A stretch of DNA of 64,000 nt from Mycolicibacterium chubuense NBB4 (GTDB lineage Bacteria > Actinomycetota > Actinomycetes > Mycobacteriales > Mycobacteriaceae), in the NCBI RefSeq assembly GCF_000266905.1, contig NC_018027.1, positions 2,604,001 to 2,668,000 on the forward strand. The letters run 5' to 3'. Below, one piece after another: positions 35,315 through 43,140 of this stretch (within the stretch, counting starts at the first letter, position 1; each line of letters opens with the position of its first letter). Below the pieces are notes generated by a model. The model saw nothing but the letters and a program-made list of their open reading frames with translations, had not been told where the DNA came from and did not search any database. A program made the position numbers and the translations under genes.

Positions 35315-36772
35315 TCAGTAGGCGAAGGACAGGGGTGCGACCTCGTCCTCGCTCGGTGCTCTCGGAGGGGCGGGTTCGGAGTCGTGCTCCTGCGGACCCT
35401 CGGTGACGTAGCGGCGCATCAGCCAGAACCAGATCACCGCCAACACGCCGTACAGGAGCGTGAAGGTGGCCAGTGAGAACAGCACCAGCCCGGCGGAATG
35501 GCCGGAAACGCCCTGCTGCACCGTCATTCGCACCATCTGGTCACCGGTCGGATTGGGCGCCACCACCCAGGGCTGGCGTCCCATCTCCGTGAACACCCAT
35601 CCGGCGGAATTCGCCAGGAACGGCGCCGGGATCGTCAGGATTCCGAAGAGCCCGAACCATTTCTGGTGGGGGATCCGGCCGCGGCGGGTCAGCCACAGAC
35701 TGACCAGGGCGAAGGCGACCGGGACGAGCAGCAGCCCGATCATGGCGCGGAACGCCCAGTAGGTGACGAACAGGTTGGGCCGGTAGTCCCCGGGCCCGAA
35801 CCGCTCCTGGTAGCTCTGCTGCAGGTCCTGAACGCCCTCCAGCGTGACTCCGGAGAACTTGCTCTCCGCCAGGAAGGGAAGCACGTAGGGCACCTCGATG
35901 AGGTGGGTGACGCTGTCGCAGTTGTTGTGCGTGCCGACGGTCAGTACCGAGAACATCGGGTCGGTCTCGGTGTGGCACAGCGATTCCGCCGACGCCATCT
36001 TCATCGGCTGCTGGACGAACATGAGCTTGCCCTGGAAGTCGCCGGTGAAGAACAGCCCGGCGGCGGCGACGAGGGCGACCAGGCTGCCGAGGATGGTCGC
36101 CGGCCGGTACATCGAACGAGCGTCGGCCGGCTCGGACTTCCTGTTGGAGCGCACCATCAGCCACGCCGAGACGCCGGCGACGAACGCGCCCGCAGTCAGG
36201 AATGAGCCGGCGACCGCGTGCAGGAACGCCCAGATTGCGGTGTTGTTGGTCAGCAGCGCCCCGAAGTCGATCAACTCGGCGCGGCCGGTCTCGGGGTTGA
36301 AGCGGGCGCCGACCGGGTGCTGCATGAACGAGTTCGCGGAGATGATGAAGTACGCCGACGCGTTCACCGCGACCGCCACGATCCAGATGCACGCCAGATG
36401 CAGCGCACGCGGCAGCCGGCCCCAGCCGAAGATCCACAGGCCGATGAACGTCGACTCGAAGAAGAACGCGACCAGCCCCTCGAAGGCCAGCGGAGCGCCG
36501 AAGATGTCACCGACGAACTTCGAGTACTCGCTCCAGTTCATGCCGAACTGGAATTCCTGCACGATGCCGGTGGCGACGCCGATGGCGAAGTTGATCAGGA
36601 ACAGCTTGCCGAAGAAGCGGGTCAGCCGGTACCACGCGGTGTTGCCCGTGACGTGCCACACCGTCTGCATGACGGCGATCAACGGCGCGAGACCGATGGT
36701 CAGGGGAACGAAGATGAAGTGGTAGACGGTGGTGATTCCGAACTGCCACCGAGACACGTCCAGTGCGTTCAT
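35315..36772 (-). CDS. cydA: Cytochrome bd oxidase subunit I CydA
   Basis: A 485-residue haem-bearing subunit that oxidises menaquinol and reduces oxygen; it sustains respiration at low oxygen or when the bcc-aa3 branch is blocked. His18 (TTVYHFIF) is the predicted haem ligand. NASAYFIISANSFMQHPVG and a loop with KMASAESLCHTETDP form the quinol site region, and GRQPWVV is the conserved haem-region motif. The quinol loop is short. The ATG at 36772 has GGGAG seven bases upstream. A palindrome and -10 lie just before it. Confidence 0.95.
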   Translation of the reverse strand: MNALDVSRWQFGITTVYHFIFVPLTIGLAPLIAVMQTVWHVTGNTAWYRLTRFFGKLFLINFAIGVATGIVQEFQFGMNWSEYSKFVGDIFGAPLAFEGLVAFFFESTFIGLWIFGWGRLPRALHLACIWIVAVAVNASAYFIISANSFMQHPVGARFNPETGRAELIDFGALLTNNTAIWAFLHAVAGSFLTAGAFVAGVSAWLMVRSNRKSEPADARSMYRPATILGSLVALVAAAGLFFTGDFQGKLMFVQQPMKMASAESLCHTETDPMFSVLTVGTHNNCDSVTHLIEVPYVLPFLAESKFSGVTLEGVQDLQQSYQERFGPGDYRPNLFVTYWAFRAMIGLLLVPVAFALVSLWLTRRGRIPHQKWFGLFGILTIPAPFLANSAGWVFTEMGRQPWVVAPNPTGDQMVRMTVQQGVSGHSAGLVLFSLATFTLLYGVLAVIWFWLMRRYVTEGPQEHDSEPAPPRAPSEDEVAPLSFAY

Positions 36773-36786
36773 CCGTCGCTCCCAGG

Positions 36787-36816
36787 CTCAGTCGGTCCGA
36801 TCTACGACTGAGTGTA
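36787..36816 (-). promoter_or_regulatory. cydA promoter -10 overlapped by an inverted repeat (operator-like)
   Basis: CTCAGTCG (36787–36794) and CGACTGAG (36805–36812) are perfect 8-base arms around a 10-base spacer. The minus-strand -10-like TACACT (36816–36811) overlaps the right arm, and a partial third copy AGTCAGT lies at 36819–36825. The layout would suit a dimeric repressor or a hairpin in the short leader. The regulator is not known from sequence. Confidence 0.45.
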
Positions 36817-36855
36817 GTAGTCAGTTCACCCGATCGCTCCGAAAAGTTCCCTAGC

Positions 36856-37446
36856 TCACTGCTGTGGCGCGACGACGTCGCGCCGTAGTCCCGCCAACTC
36901 CTTGCTGGCCTTGCGGATGCCGAACGCGGACACGACCTCGAACACCCCGATGACGATCAGCCAGATGCCCACGACCAGCGTCAGTGTCGCCAGTGACTGG
37001 AACGGCGAGGCCAGCATGATCACACCGGCGATGAGGCTGACCACGCCGATGAAGATCTCCCAGCCGCGGCCGGGCAGGGTCGGGTCGCTGATCGCCGACA
37101 CCGCCGTGGCCACGCCGCGGAAGATGAAGCCGATCCCGACCCAGATGGCCAGCAGCAGGATCGACTGCTGCAGGCTGCGGAAGCACAGCACCGCCAGGAT
37201 CAGAGCGGCTGCGCCGCTGAGGAACAGAAGGACGCGGCCGCCAGCCGAGACGTGCAGGCTGAAGGCGAAGACCACCTGCGCTATGCCGGTGACCAACAGA
37301 TAGGCGCCGAAGAAGATGGCGGCGACGAGGATCGTGATGCCCGGCCAGACGAGCACCGCGATCCCGAGGAGGACGGCAAGGATGCCGGAGAACAGCGCCG
37401 ACTTCCACAGATGCTGCAACATGCTTGGGGGAGCGGAGGTTTCCAT
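36856..37446 (-). CDS. HdeD/DUF308-family membrane protein
   Basis: A 196-residue protein with six hydrophobic segments arranged as three pairs, typical of the DUF308/HdeD repeat: SALFSGILAVLLGIAVLVWP, ILVAAIFFGAYLLVTGIAQV, VLLFLSGAAALILAVLCF, ILLLAIWVGIGFIFRGVAT, FIGVVSLIAGVIMLASP and LVVGIWLIVIGVFEVVSAF. Function is unknown; HdeD is linked to acid stress in enterobacteria. ATG 37446 gives the same length as the M. tuberculosis protein in this place (Rv1624c); GTG 37464 would add six residues. It lies upstream of cydA on the same strand. Confidence 0.88.
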   Translation of the reverse strand: METSAPPSMLQHLWKSALFSGILAVLLGIAVLVWPGITILVAAIFFGAYLLVTGIAQVVFAFSLHVSAGGRVLLFLSGAAALILAVLCFRSLQQSILLLAIWVGIGFIFRGVATAVSAISDPTLPGRGWEIFIGVVSLIAGVIMLASPFQSLATLTLVVGIWLIVIGVFEVVSAFGIRKASKELAGLRRDVVAPQQ

Positions 37447-37607
37447 GCGCGAAGTGTGACACAACGCTAGGCTTCATCCTTCGATTTCGCGGTACGGCTG
37501 TGATGTCTCAATACGGTCGTTAATGTTCCGTTACCGGTGCTGCGTGCCGGGGCATCGATGGTTAACGTCCTTGGCTGGAGATGCCTGGAGAGAAAGTTGA
37601 GGCAATT

Positions 37608-38537
37608 GTGTTGGGTGCACTGCAAGACCGCCGGATCAAGGTCTGGCGGGTAGCGGCTCTGTTCGCCGCCACCGGCGCGCTGGCCTTGTCCGGTTGCGCC
37701 AGCGGCGGCGGTGGCGGCAGTTCGGAAGGCGGCCAGAAGTCCTCGACCGCGTCGGCGCCCGCGGAGAAGGTCGATGCGATCGCGAACACCGTGCCCGAGG
37801 CCATCAAGTCGTCGGGCAACCTCGTCATCGGCGTCAACATCCCCTACGCGCCAAACGAGTTCAAAGATCCCGACGGCAAGATCGTCGGCTTCGACGTCGA
37901 CCTGATGAACGCCGTCGCCGGAACGCTCGGCCTGAAGCCGGAGTACCGCGAGGCCGACTTCGCCAAGATCATCCCGTCCATCCAGGGCGGCACGTTCAAC
38001 GTCGGGATGTCGTCGTTCACCGACAGCAAGGAGCGCGAGCAGTCGGTCGACTTCGTCACCTACTTCTCCGCGGGCACGCTGTGGGCGCAGCCCGCCGACG
38101 GCAACATCGATCCGGACAACGCGTGCGGCAAGAAGGTGGCCGTCCAGGCGACCACCGTCCAGGAGACCGACGAGCTGCCGGCCCGCAGCAAGAAGTGCAC
38201 CGACGCCGGCAAGCCGCCCATCAACATCATTCCGTTCGACAGCCAGGACGCCGCCACCAACGCGGTGGTGCTCGGCCAGGCCGACGCCATGTCGGCGGAC
38301 TCGCCGGTCACGCTTTACGCGATCAAGCAGACCAACGGCAAGCTCAAGCAGGCCGGCGAGACGTTCGACTCGGCGCCCTACGGCTGGCCCGTCGCGAAGG
38401 GTTCGCCGCTGGCGCAGTCGCTGCTGCAGGCTCTGCAGCACCTCATCGACACCGGTAAGTACAAGGAGATCGCGGCCAACTGGGGCCTCGAAGAGGGAAT
38501 GATCGACAAGCCGGTGATCAACGGAGCGGTCTCCTAG
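37608..38537 (+). CDS. Amino-acid ABC transporter substrate-binding lipoprotein (GlnH/family 3 type)
   Basis: A 309-residue periplasmic-type binding protein. The signal peptide ends in lipobox ALSGC, so it is a lipoprotein processed by Lgt and LspA. The mature domain begins with a Gly/Ser linker; family 3 features are [58 protein letters not shown] and [15 protein letters not shown]. The likely ligand is a polar amino acid. The GTG at 37608 is chosen because GAGG lies five bases upstream; the in-frame ATG at 37581 has no spaced SD. Permease and ATPase genes follow. Confidence 0.9.
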   Translation: MLGALQDRRIKVWRVAALFAATGALALSGCASGGGGGSSEGGQKSSTASAPAEKVDAIANTVPEAIKSSGNLVIGVNIPYAPNEFKDPDGKIVGFDVDLMNAVAGTLGLKPEYREADFAKIIPSIQGGTFNVGMSSFTDSKEREQSVDFVTYFSAGTLWAQPADGNIDPDNACGKKVAVQATTVQETDELPARSKKCTDAGKPPINIIPFDSQDAATNAVVLGQADAMSADSPVTLYAIKQTNGKLKQAGETFDSAPYGWPVAKGSPLAQSLLQALQHLIDTGKYKEIAANWGLEEGMIDKPVINGAVS

Positions 38538-38542
38538 CCGAC

Positions 38543-39460
38543 ATGAGCGATGCCGGCACGCCGCCACAGTCCATCGACGCAGTACCGCTGCGCCACCCAT
38601 GGCGGTGGGTGGCGGCGGCCGTCATCCTCATCCTGGCCGGTCTGTTCGTCTACGGCGCGGCCACCAACCCGGCCTACCGCTGGTCGATCTTCGCCGAGTA
38701 CGTCTTCAACCCGCGGGTCCTGTCCGTCGGGCTGGTCAACACGCTGCAGTTGACCGTGTACTCGATGGTGCTGGCCATCGTGCTGGGCGTGCTGCTCGCG
38801 GTGATGCGCCTGTCGCCGAACCCGGTGTTCCGCTGGGTTTCGTGGGTCTACCTGTGGATCTTCCGCGGCACCCCGGTCTACGTGCAGCTGGTGTTCTGGG
38901 GCCTGATCCCGACGATCTATCAGCACATCCAGCTCGGGGTGCCGTTCGGTCCCACGTTCTTCGCGCTCGACCTGCAGGCCCTGTCGATCCCGTTCCTGTT
39001 GGCGACGCTGGGTCTGGCGCTCAACGAGGCCGCCTACATGGCCGAGATCATCCGCGCGGGGATCAGCTCGGTGCCCGAAGGTCAGATGGAAGCCTCGACA
39101 GCGTTGGGGATGTCGTGGGGTCTGGCGATGCGGCGCACGGTGCTCCCGCAGGCCATGCGGGTGATCATCCCGCCGACGGGCAACGAGGTCATCAGCATGC
39201 TGAAGACCACCTCGCTGGTGACCGCGGTGCCGTTCTCGCTCGACCTGTTCGGCATCACGTCGAGGGAGATCGCGGCGCGGATCTTCGAGCCCGTGCCGAT
39301 GCTGATGGTGGCCGCCTTCTGGTATCTGGTGGTGACGAGCATCCTGATGGTCGGCCAGTACTACCTGGAGAAGTACTTCTCCCGGGGCGCCTCACGGAAG
39401 CTCAGCTCCAAGCAACTCGAGGCGCTGGCCAAGGCGCAGGCAGGCACAGGTGCGATGTGA
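38543..39460 (+). CDS. Amino-acid ABC transporter permease (HisM/GlnP type)
   Basis: A 305-residue inner-membrane permease of the polar amino-acid uptake family. It has at least five hydrophobic segments and the EAA-type motif region [20 protein letters not shown] followed by [17 protein letters not shown]. The sequence [16 protein letters not shown] is typical of HisM/GlnP proteins. A single permease gene implies a homodimer. It starts 6 bases after the binding protein, and its stop overlaps the ATPase start as GTGA. Confidence 0.92.
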   Translation: MSDAGTPPQSIDAVPLRHPWRWVAAAVILILAGLFVYGAATNPAYRWSIFAEYVFNPRVLSVGLVNTLQLTVYSMVLAIVLGVLLAVMRLSPNPVFRWVSWVYLWIFRGTPVYVQLVFWGLIPTIYQHIQLGVPFGPTFFALDLQALSIPFLLATLGLALNEAAYMAEIIRAGISSVPEGQMEASTALGMSWGLAMRRTVLPQAMRVIIPPTGNEVISMLKTTSLVTAVPFSLDLFGITSREIAARIFEPVPMLMVAAFWYLVVTSILMVGQYYLEKYFSRGASRKLSSKQLEALAKAQAGTGAM

Positions 39461-40248
39461 CGACAGCAGCCCGTGCGATGGACACCGCCACGCCGATGGT
39501 CAAAGCCGAACTCGTCTGCAAGGACTTCGGCGCACTCAAGGTGCTCAAGGGCATCTCGCTGGAGGTGCAGAAGGGCCAGGTGCTGGTGCTCGTCGGGCCG
39601 TCGGGCTCGGGCAAGTCCACGTTCCTGCGGTGTATCAACCACCTCGAGTCGGTCACCGCCGGCCGGCTGTACGTGGACGGCCAGCTGGTCGGCTATCAGG
39701 AGCGCGCCGGCAAGCTGCACGAGATGAAGCCCAGCGAGGTCGCCCGCCAGCGCCGTGAGGTCGGCATGGTGTTCCAGCACTTCAACCTCTTCCCGCACCG
39801 CACCGCGCTGGGCAACGTCGTCGAAGCCCCGATCCGCGTCAAGGGCATCAACAAGAGTCAGGCGGTGGCGCGCGGACGGGATCTGCTCGAGCAGGTCGGG
39901 CTCGCCGAGAAGGCCAACGCCTATCCCGCCCAGCTGTCCGGCGGACAGCAGCAGCGGGTGGCGATCGCACGGGCGTTGGCGATGGACCCGAAGCTGATGC
40001 TGTTCGACGAGCCCACCTCCGCGCTGGATCCCGAGCTCGTCGGCGAGGTCCTCGCGGTGATGAAGAAGCTGGCCTCCGAGGGCATGACCATGGTGGTCGT
40101 GACCCACGAGATGGGCTTCGCCCGCGAGGTGGCCGACGAGCTGGCGTTCATGGACGGCGGCGTTGTCGTCGAGCGCGGCGCCCCCCGCGAGGTGATGGCC
40201 AACCCGAAGCACGCACGAACCAAGGAGTTTCTTTCCAAAGTGATGTAG
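39457..40248 (+). CDS. Amino-acid ABC transporter ATP-binding protein (GlnQ type)
   Basis: A 263-residue ATPase energising the permease. Walker A is [18 protein letters not shown], the Q-loop lies in [20 protein letters not shown], the signature is [15 protein letters not shown], Walker B is [16 protein letters not shown] and the H-loop is [14 protein letters not shown]. These match the polar amino-acid (GlnQ/HisP) class. The GTG at 39457 overlaps the permease stop; ATG 39478 is an alternative that removes seven residues. This three-gene operon is an insertion relative to the M. tuberculosis order. Confidence 0.93.
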   Translation: MTTAARAMDTATPMVKAELVCKDFGALKVLKGISLEVQKGQVLVLVGPSGSGKSTFLRCINHLESVTAGRLYVDGQLVGYQERAGKLHEMKPSEVARQRREVGMVFQHFNLFPHRTALGNVVEAPIRVKGINKSQAVARGRDLLEQVGLAEKANAYPAQLSGGQQQRVAIARALAMDPKLMLFDEPTSALDPELVGEVLAVMKKLASEGMTMVVVTHEMGFAREVADELAFMDGGVVVERGAPREVMANPKHARTKEFLSKVM

Positions 40249-40286
40249 CGCCCTGACCAGCGGCGGCGGTGACGATCTTCCGGTAA

Positions 40287-40303
40287 TCTGGACTAAATCC
40301 AGA
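40287..40303 (+). promoter_or_regulatory. Palindromic operator-like site before dps
   Basis: TCTGGA (40287–40292), five bases, then TCCAGA (40298–40303): perfect 6-base arms. A -10-like TAATCT (40284–40289) overlaps the left arm, so the palindrome would cover the transcription start. It does not look like the IdeR or Zur consensus. Confidence 0.45.
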
Positions 40304-40324
40304 AAGAGGGAGGTTGTGTTGAGT

Positions 40325-40822
40325 ATGCAAACGACGACGAACGTCCGCAGAACCGAAGCCGAGATCACGGGTTTCCAGGCTTCGGGAGAACTGACCGATG
40401 CCCTGCAGCGCGTGCTGGTCGATTTGATCGAACTGCAGCTGCAAGGCAAGCAGGCGCACTGGAACGTGGTCGGCACGAACTTCCGCGACCTGCACCTGCA
40501 GCTCGACGAGGTCGTCGACTTCGCCCGCGAAGCCGGCGACACGATCGCCGAGCGGATGCGCGCGCTCGACACCGTGCCCGACGGCAGGTCGGACACCGTC
40601 GCAGCCACCACGTCACTGCCGGAGTTCCCCGGCTACGAGCACAACACCGCCGAGGTGGTCGACCTGATCACCGCACGCATCTACGCCGTGGTCGACACTT
40701 TGCGCTCGGTGCATGACGGCGTCGACGCCGAAGACCCGAGTACGGCCGACATCCTGCACCAGCTGATCGACGGGCTGGAGAAGCTGGCCTGGCTGATCAA
40801 GTCGGAGAACCGGAAGGTGTGA
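40325..40822 (+). CDS. dps: Dps/ferritin-like DNA-binding protein, Dps2-like
   Basis: A 165-residue four-helix-bundle protein of the Dps family, which stores iron in dodecamers and protects DNA under starvation or oxidative stress. The ferroxidase site residues at dimer interfaces appear in QLQGKQAHWNVVGTNFRDLHLQLDEVVDFAREAGDTIAERM. The C-terminus DGLEKLAWLIKSENRKV lacks a long basic tail. It closely resembles the second Dps of M. smegmatis from memory. ATG 40325 is used; TTG 40319 and GTG 40316 are in frame and nearer the GGGAGG at 40308–40313. Its 3' end overlaps the adenylyl cyclase gene by 26 bases. Confidence 0.9.
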   Translation: MQTTTNVRRTEAEITGFQASGELTDALQRVLVDLIELQLQGKQAHWNVVGTNFRDLHLQLDEVVDFAREAGDTIAERMRALDTVPDGRSDTVAATTSLPEFPGYEHNTAEVVDLITARIYAVVDTLRSVHDGVDAEDPSTADILHQLIDGLEKLAWLIKSENRKV

Positions 40823-42080
40823 CGACTCGGCCCGATTCGGCCCGATGCCCGACCAGATACCAGGTGTGCATCGGGCCTTTGCCCTTGACGTCGACGAGAC
40901 CGCGCTCCTCCAGCACGAATTCCTGTCGGAGCCGCTCGTAGACGTCGTCGGGCACCTGGATCCGGCCCTCGACGTCGGTGGTCTCCATCCGGGATGCGAC
41001 GTTGACCGCGTCGCCCCACACGTCGTAGAAGAACTTCTTCGCACCGACGACGCCGGCGACCACCGGCCCGGTCGCCATGCCGATGCGCAGCGGCACGCGG
41101 CGGCCCTGCGGGTCCCTCAAGTCGGCGACCGCATCGGCCATGTCGAGGGCCAGCGACGCGAGCGCCTCCAGGTGATCCGGGCGCGGCGTCGGCACGCCGC
41201 TGACCACCATGTACGAGTCGCCGCTGGTCTTGACCTTCTCCAGCCCGTGCCGGTCGACGAGCGCGTCCAGGTCGGTGTAGAGCCGGTCGAGGAACCGCAC
41301 CAGTTCCGCGGGCGCCGTGTCGCTGGCCCGCTTGGTGTAGCCGGCGATGTCGGCGAACAGGATCGACGCGTCGTCGTATTTGTCGGCGATCACCGAGCGC
41401 GCCGGGTCCTTGAGCCGTTCGGCGATGGTTTCCGGAAGGATGTTGCCCAGCAGCCGTTCTGAGCGTTCGTACTCCGCCTCCATCGCATCTTCGGCCCGTT
41501 CGATCTCGCGCATCGTGTACCACAGCGTGGCGATGATCATCACCGCCGACGAGGCGGCCGAGCTGATGAATCCGACGGTCAGCGTCCAGGAGGGCCCCAG
41601 GCCGCGATCGTTGGGTGTGGTCAGTTCCAGCACGACCGTGATCGTGACGCCCACGGCGGCGATCAGCGAGGCGAGCGCGATGCGCTCGATGCCGAGGATC
41701 AGCACCGCCAGCGCGGCGGCGACCATGAAGTAGAACTGCAGGCCCGAGCCGGTGCCGATGGTGAAGCACATGAAACCGGTCGACAGGTAGGCGAACGCCA
41801 CGAAGGTCAGCGGGGCGATGAGTTCGCCCAGCGGGCACAGCCGCGGAATCGTCATGAACACCGCCGCGCAGCCCAGGTTGACGATTCCCAGCCACGACAA
41901 CCCACCGCCGAGCGTGAGCTGGAGGATTCCGAAGCCCGCCGACACCACCGCCGCGATCCAGCCGGCGATCGTCAGCACGCGCAGCCGGCGCCCGACCCGC
42001 TCGCCGCGATGCCGGCTGGGGGACCACGCGCGGCCTCCCAGAGCGACCTCGGGCACGCACACCGGCCGTACGCTCAGCAC
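40797..42080 (-). CDS. cya: Class III membrane adenylyl cyclase (Rv1625c/Cya type)
   Basis: A 427-residue enzyme making cAMP from ATP. Six helices span about residues 30–195, followed by a linker and one cyclase domain, so the active enzyme should be a homodimer. Catalytic residues are visible: metal Asp in ILFADIAGYTK, substrate Lys and second metal Asp in EKVKTSGDSYMVVSG, the substrate Asp in FFYDVWGDAVNVASRM, and Asn/Arg in the same helix for the transition state. The C-terminal KGKGPMHTWYL is typical. The GTG at 42080 has a -10-like TAGGCT six bases upstream. Confidence 0.94.
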   Translation of the reverse strand: MLSVRPVCVPEVALGGRAWSPSRHRGERVGRRLRVLTIAGWIAAVVSAGFGILQLTLGGGLSWLGIVNLGCAAVFMTIPRLCPLGELIAPLTFVAFAYLSTGFMCFTIGTGSGLQFYFMVAAALAVLILGIERIALASLIAAVGVTITVVLELTTPNDRGLGPSWTLTVGFISSAASSAVMIIATLWYTMREIERAEDAMEAEYERSERLLGNILPETIAERLKDPARSVIADKYDDASILFADIAGYTKRASDTAPAELVRFLDRLYTDLDALVDRHGLEKVKTSGDSYMVVSGVPTPRPDHLEALASLALDMADAVADLRDPQGRRVPLRIGMATGPVVAGVVGAKKFFYDVWGDAVNVASRMETTDVEGRIQVPDDVYERLRQEFVLEERGLVDVKGKGPMHTWYLVGHRAESGRVVTPSGSPT

Positions 42081-42086
42081 GGCCGG

Positions 42087-42121
42087 AGCCTATCGCTGAA
42101 CGACGAACTACCCTGCTGGAA
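42087..42121. promoter_or_regulatory. Interlocked bidirectional leaderless promoter, cya and amidase
   Basis: For cya (minus) TAGGCT is at 42092–42087, six bases before GTG 42080. For the amidase (plus) TACCCT is at 42109–42114, six bases before ATG 42121. With a 17-base spacer, each gene's -35 would fall on the other's -10. Confidence 0.5.
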
Positions 42122-42918
42122 TGACGCGTATCGCGTGCTGCCAGATCGAACCCGTCGTCGCCGATCTCGATGCCAACACCGAGTTGATCGCCTCGAACAT
42201 CAGCGACGCGGTGGCCGCCGGTGCGGACATCGTCGTGCTGCCAGAACTCGCGACCTCGGGCTACATGCTCGCCGACACTGACGAAGCCCGCTCGGTGGCG
42301 CTGACGGTGGAGAGTCCGCAGTTCGCGAAATGGTCAGCAGCGGTAGGTGATTCGATCGCCATCTTCGGTTTCTGCGAGATCGGCGACGGTGGGCTGCTCT
42401 ACAACAGCGCCGCGGTCGTCGATTCCGGCGGAGTGTCGGCGGTCTACCGGAAGACCCACCTGTGGGACCGGGAGAAGCTGATCTTCACGCGCGGGTGCGA
42501 CCTGCCTCCGGTGCTGCAGACGCGCCACGGCGCCGTCGCGGTGATGCTCTGCTACGACCTCGAATTCGGTGAACTGACCCGCCGCGCCGCCGTCGACGGC
42601 GCGGACCTGATCGTCGCACCGGTGAACTGGCCGCTGTTCCCGCGCCCCGAGGGCGAGCGGCCCGGCGAGGTCATCACCGCGATGTCGACGGCCCGGACCA
42701 ACCGTGTCGCGGTCGCCGCATGCGACCGGGCCGGTGTCGAACGGGGACAGGCATGGACGGCGGGCACGGCGATCGTCGACGCCGACGGCTGGGTGGCCGC
42801 GACGGCCGGGCCGGGGACGGGGACGGCGGTCGCGGACGTCGACCTGGCGCTCAGCCGTGACAAGCGGCTCACCGAGTACGTCCATCTGCTCGACGACCGC
42901 AGGCTCGACCTGTACTGA
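42121..42918 (+). CDS. Nitrilase-superfamily carbon–nitrogen hydrolase
   Basis: A 265-residue cytosolic amidase-type enzyme. The Glu-Lys-Cys triad is visible: Glu in VVLPELATSGY, Lys in AVYRKTHLWDREK and Cys in VAVMLCYDLEFGELTRRAA. The next segment, LIVAPVNWP, and the later RTNRVAVAACDRAG fit the family. The substrate is unknown; members hydrolyse omega-amides, carbamoyl compounds or nitriles. The ATG at 42121 has TACCCT six bases upstream and no SD, pointing to a leaderless mRNA. It is absent between the cyclase and pdtaR in M. tuberculosis and may belong to the accessory segment. Confidence 0.9.
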   Translation: MTRIACCQIEPVVADLDANTELIASNISDAVAAGADIVVLPELATSGYMLADTDEARSVALTVESPQFAKWSAAVGDSIAIFGFCEIGDGGLLYNSAAVVDSGGVSAVYRKTHLWDREKLIFTRGCDLPPVLQTRHGAVAVMLCYDLEFGELTRRAAVDGADLIVAPVNWPLFPRPEGERPGEVITAMSTARTNRVAVAACDRAGVERGQAWTAGTAIVDADGWVAATAGPGTGTAVADVDLALSRDKRLTEYVHLLDDRRLDLY

Positions 42919-43140
42919 TCCGCCGGCGGGCGATGCACCCGCGCTTGCTGAAATCGTGCGTAGACGTGCGAAAACCGTACCGCCGGACCGCCTGGACGTC
43001 ACGGCGCCTCGTCAACCGCCAACTTCTGACCAGCTGGTGACGTTCTTTGCTGAACGCCTGTGGGTACGAAGAAAATGCTGTTAACGTCCCTATCTGGATG
43101 CTCACTGTGAGTTTCTGAATTCGATCCGGGGAGGATTTCG

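Noticed and set aside
36812..36860. A CRP (cAMP receptor) site upstream of cydA
   Set aside because: GTGAAC and nearby bases do not form the TGTGA-N6-TCACA palindrome; only the unrelated CTCAGTCG repeat is convincing.
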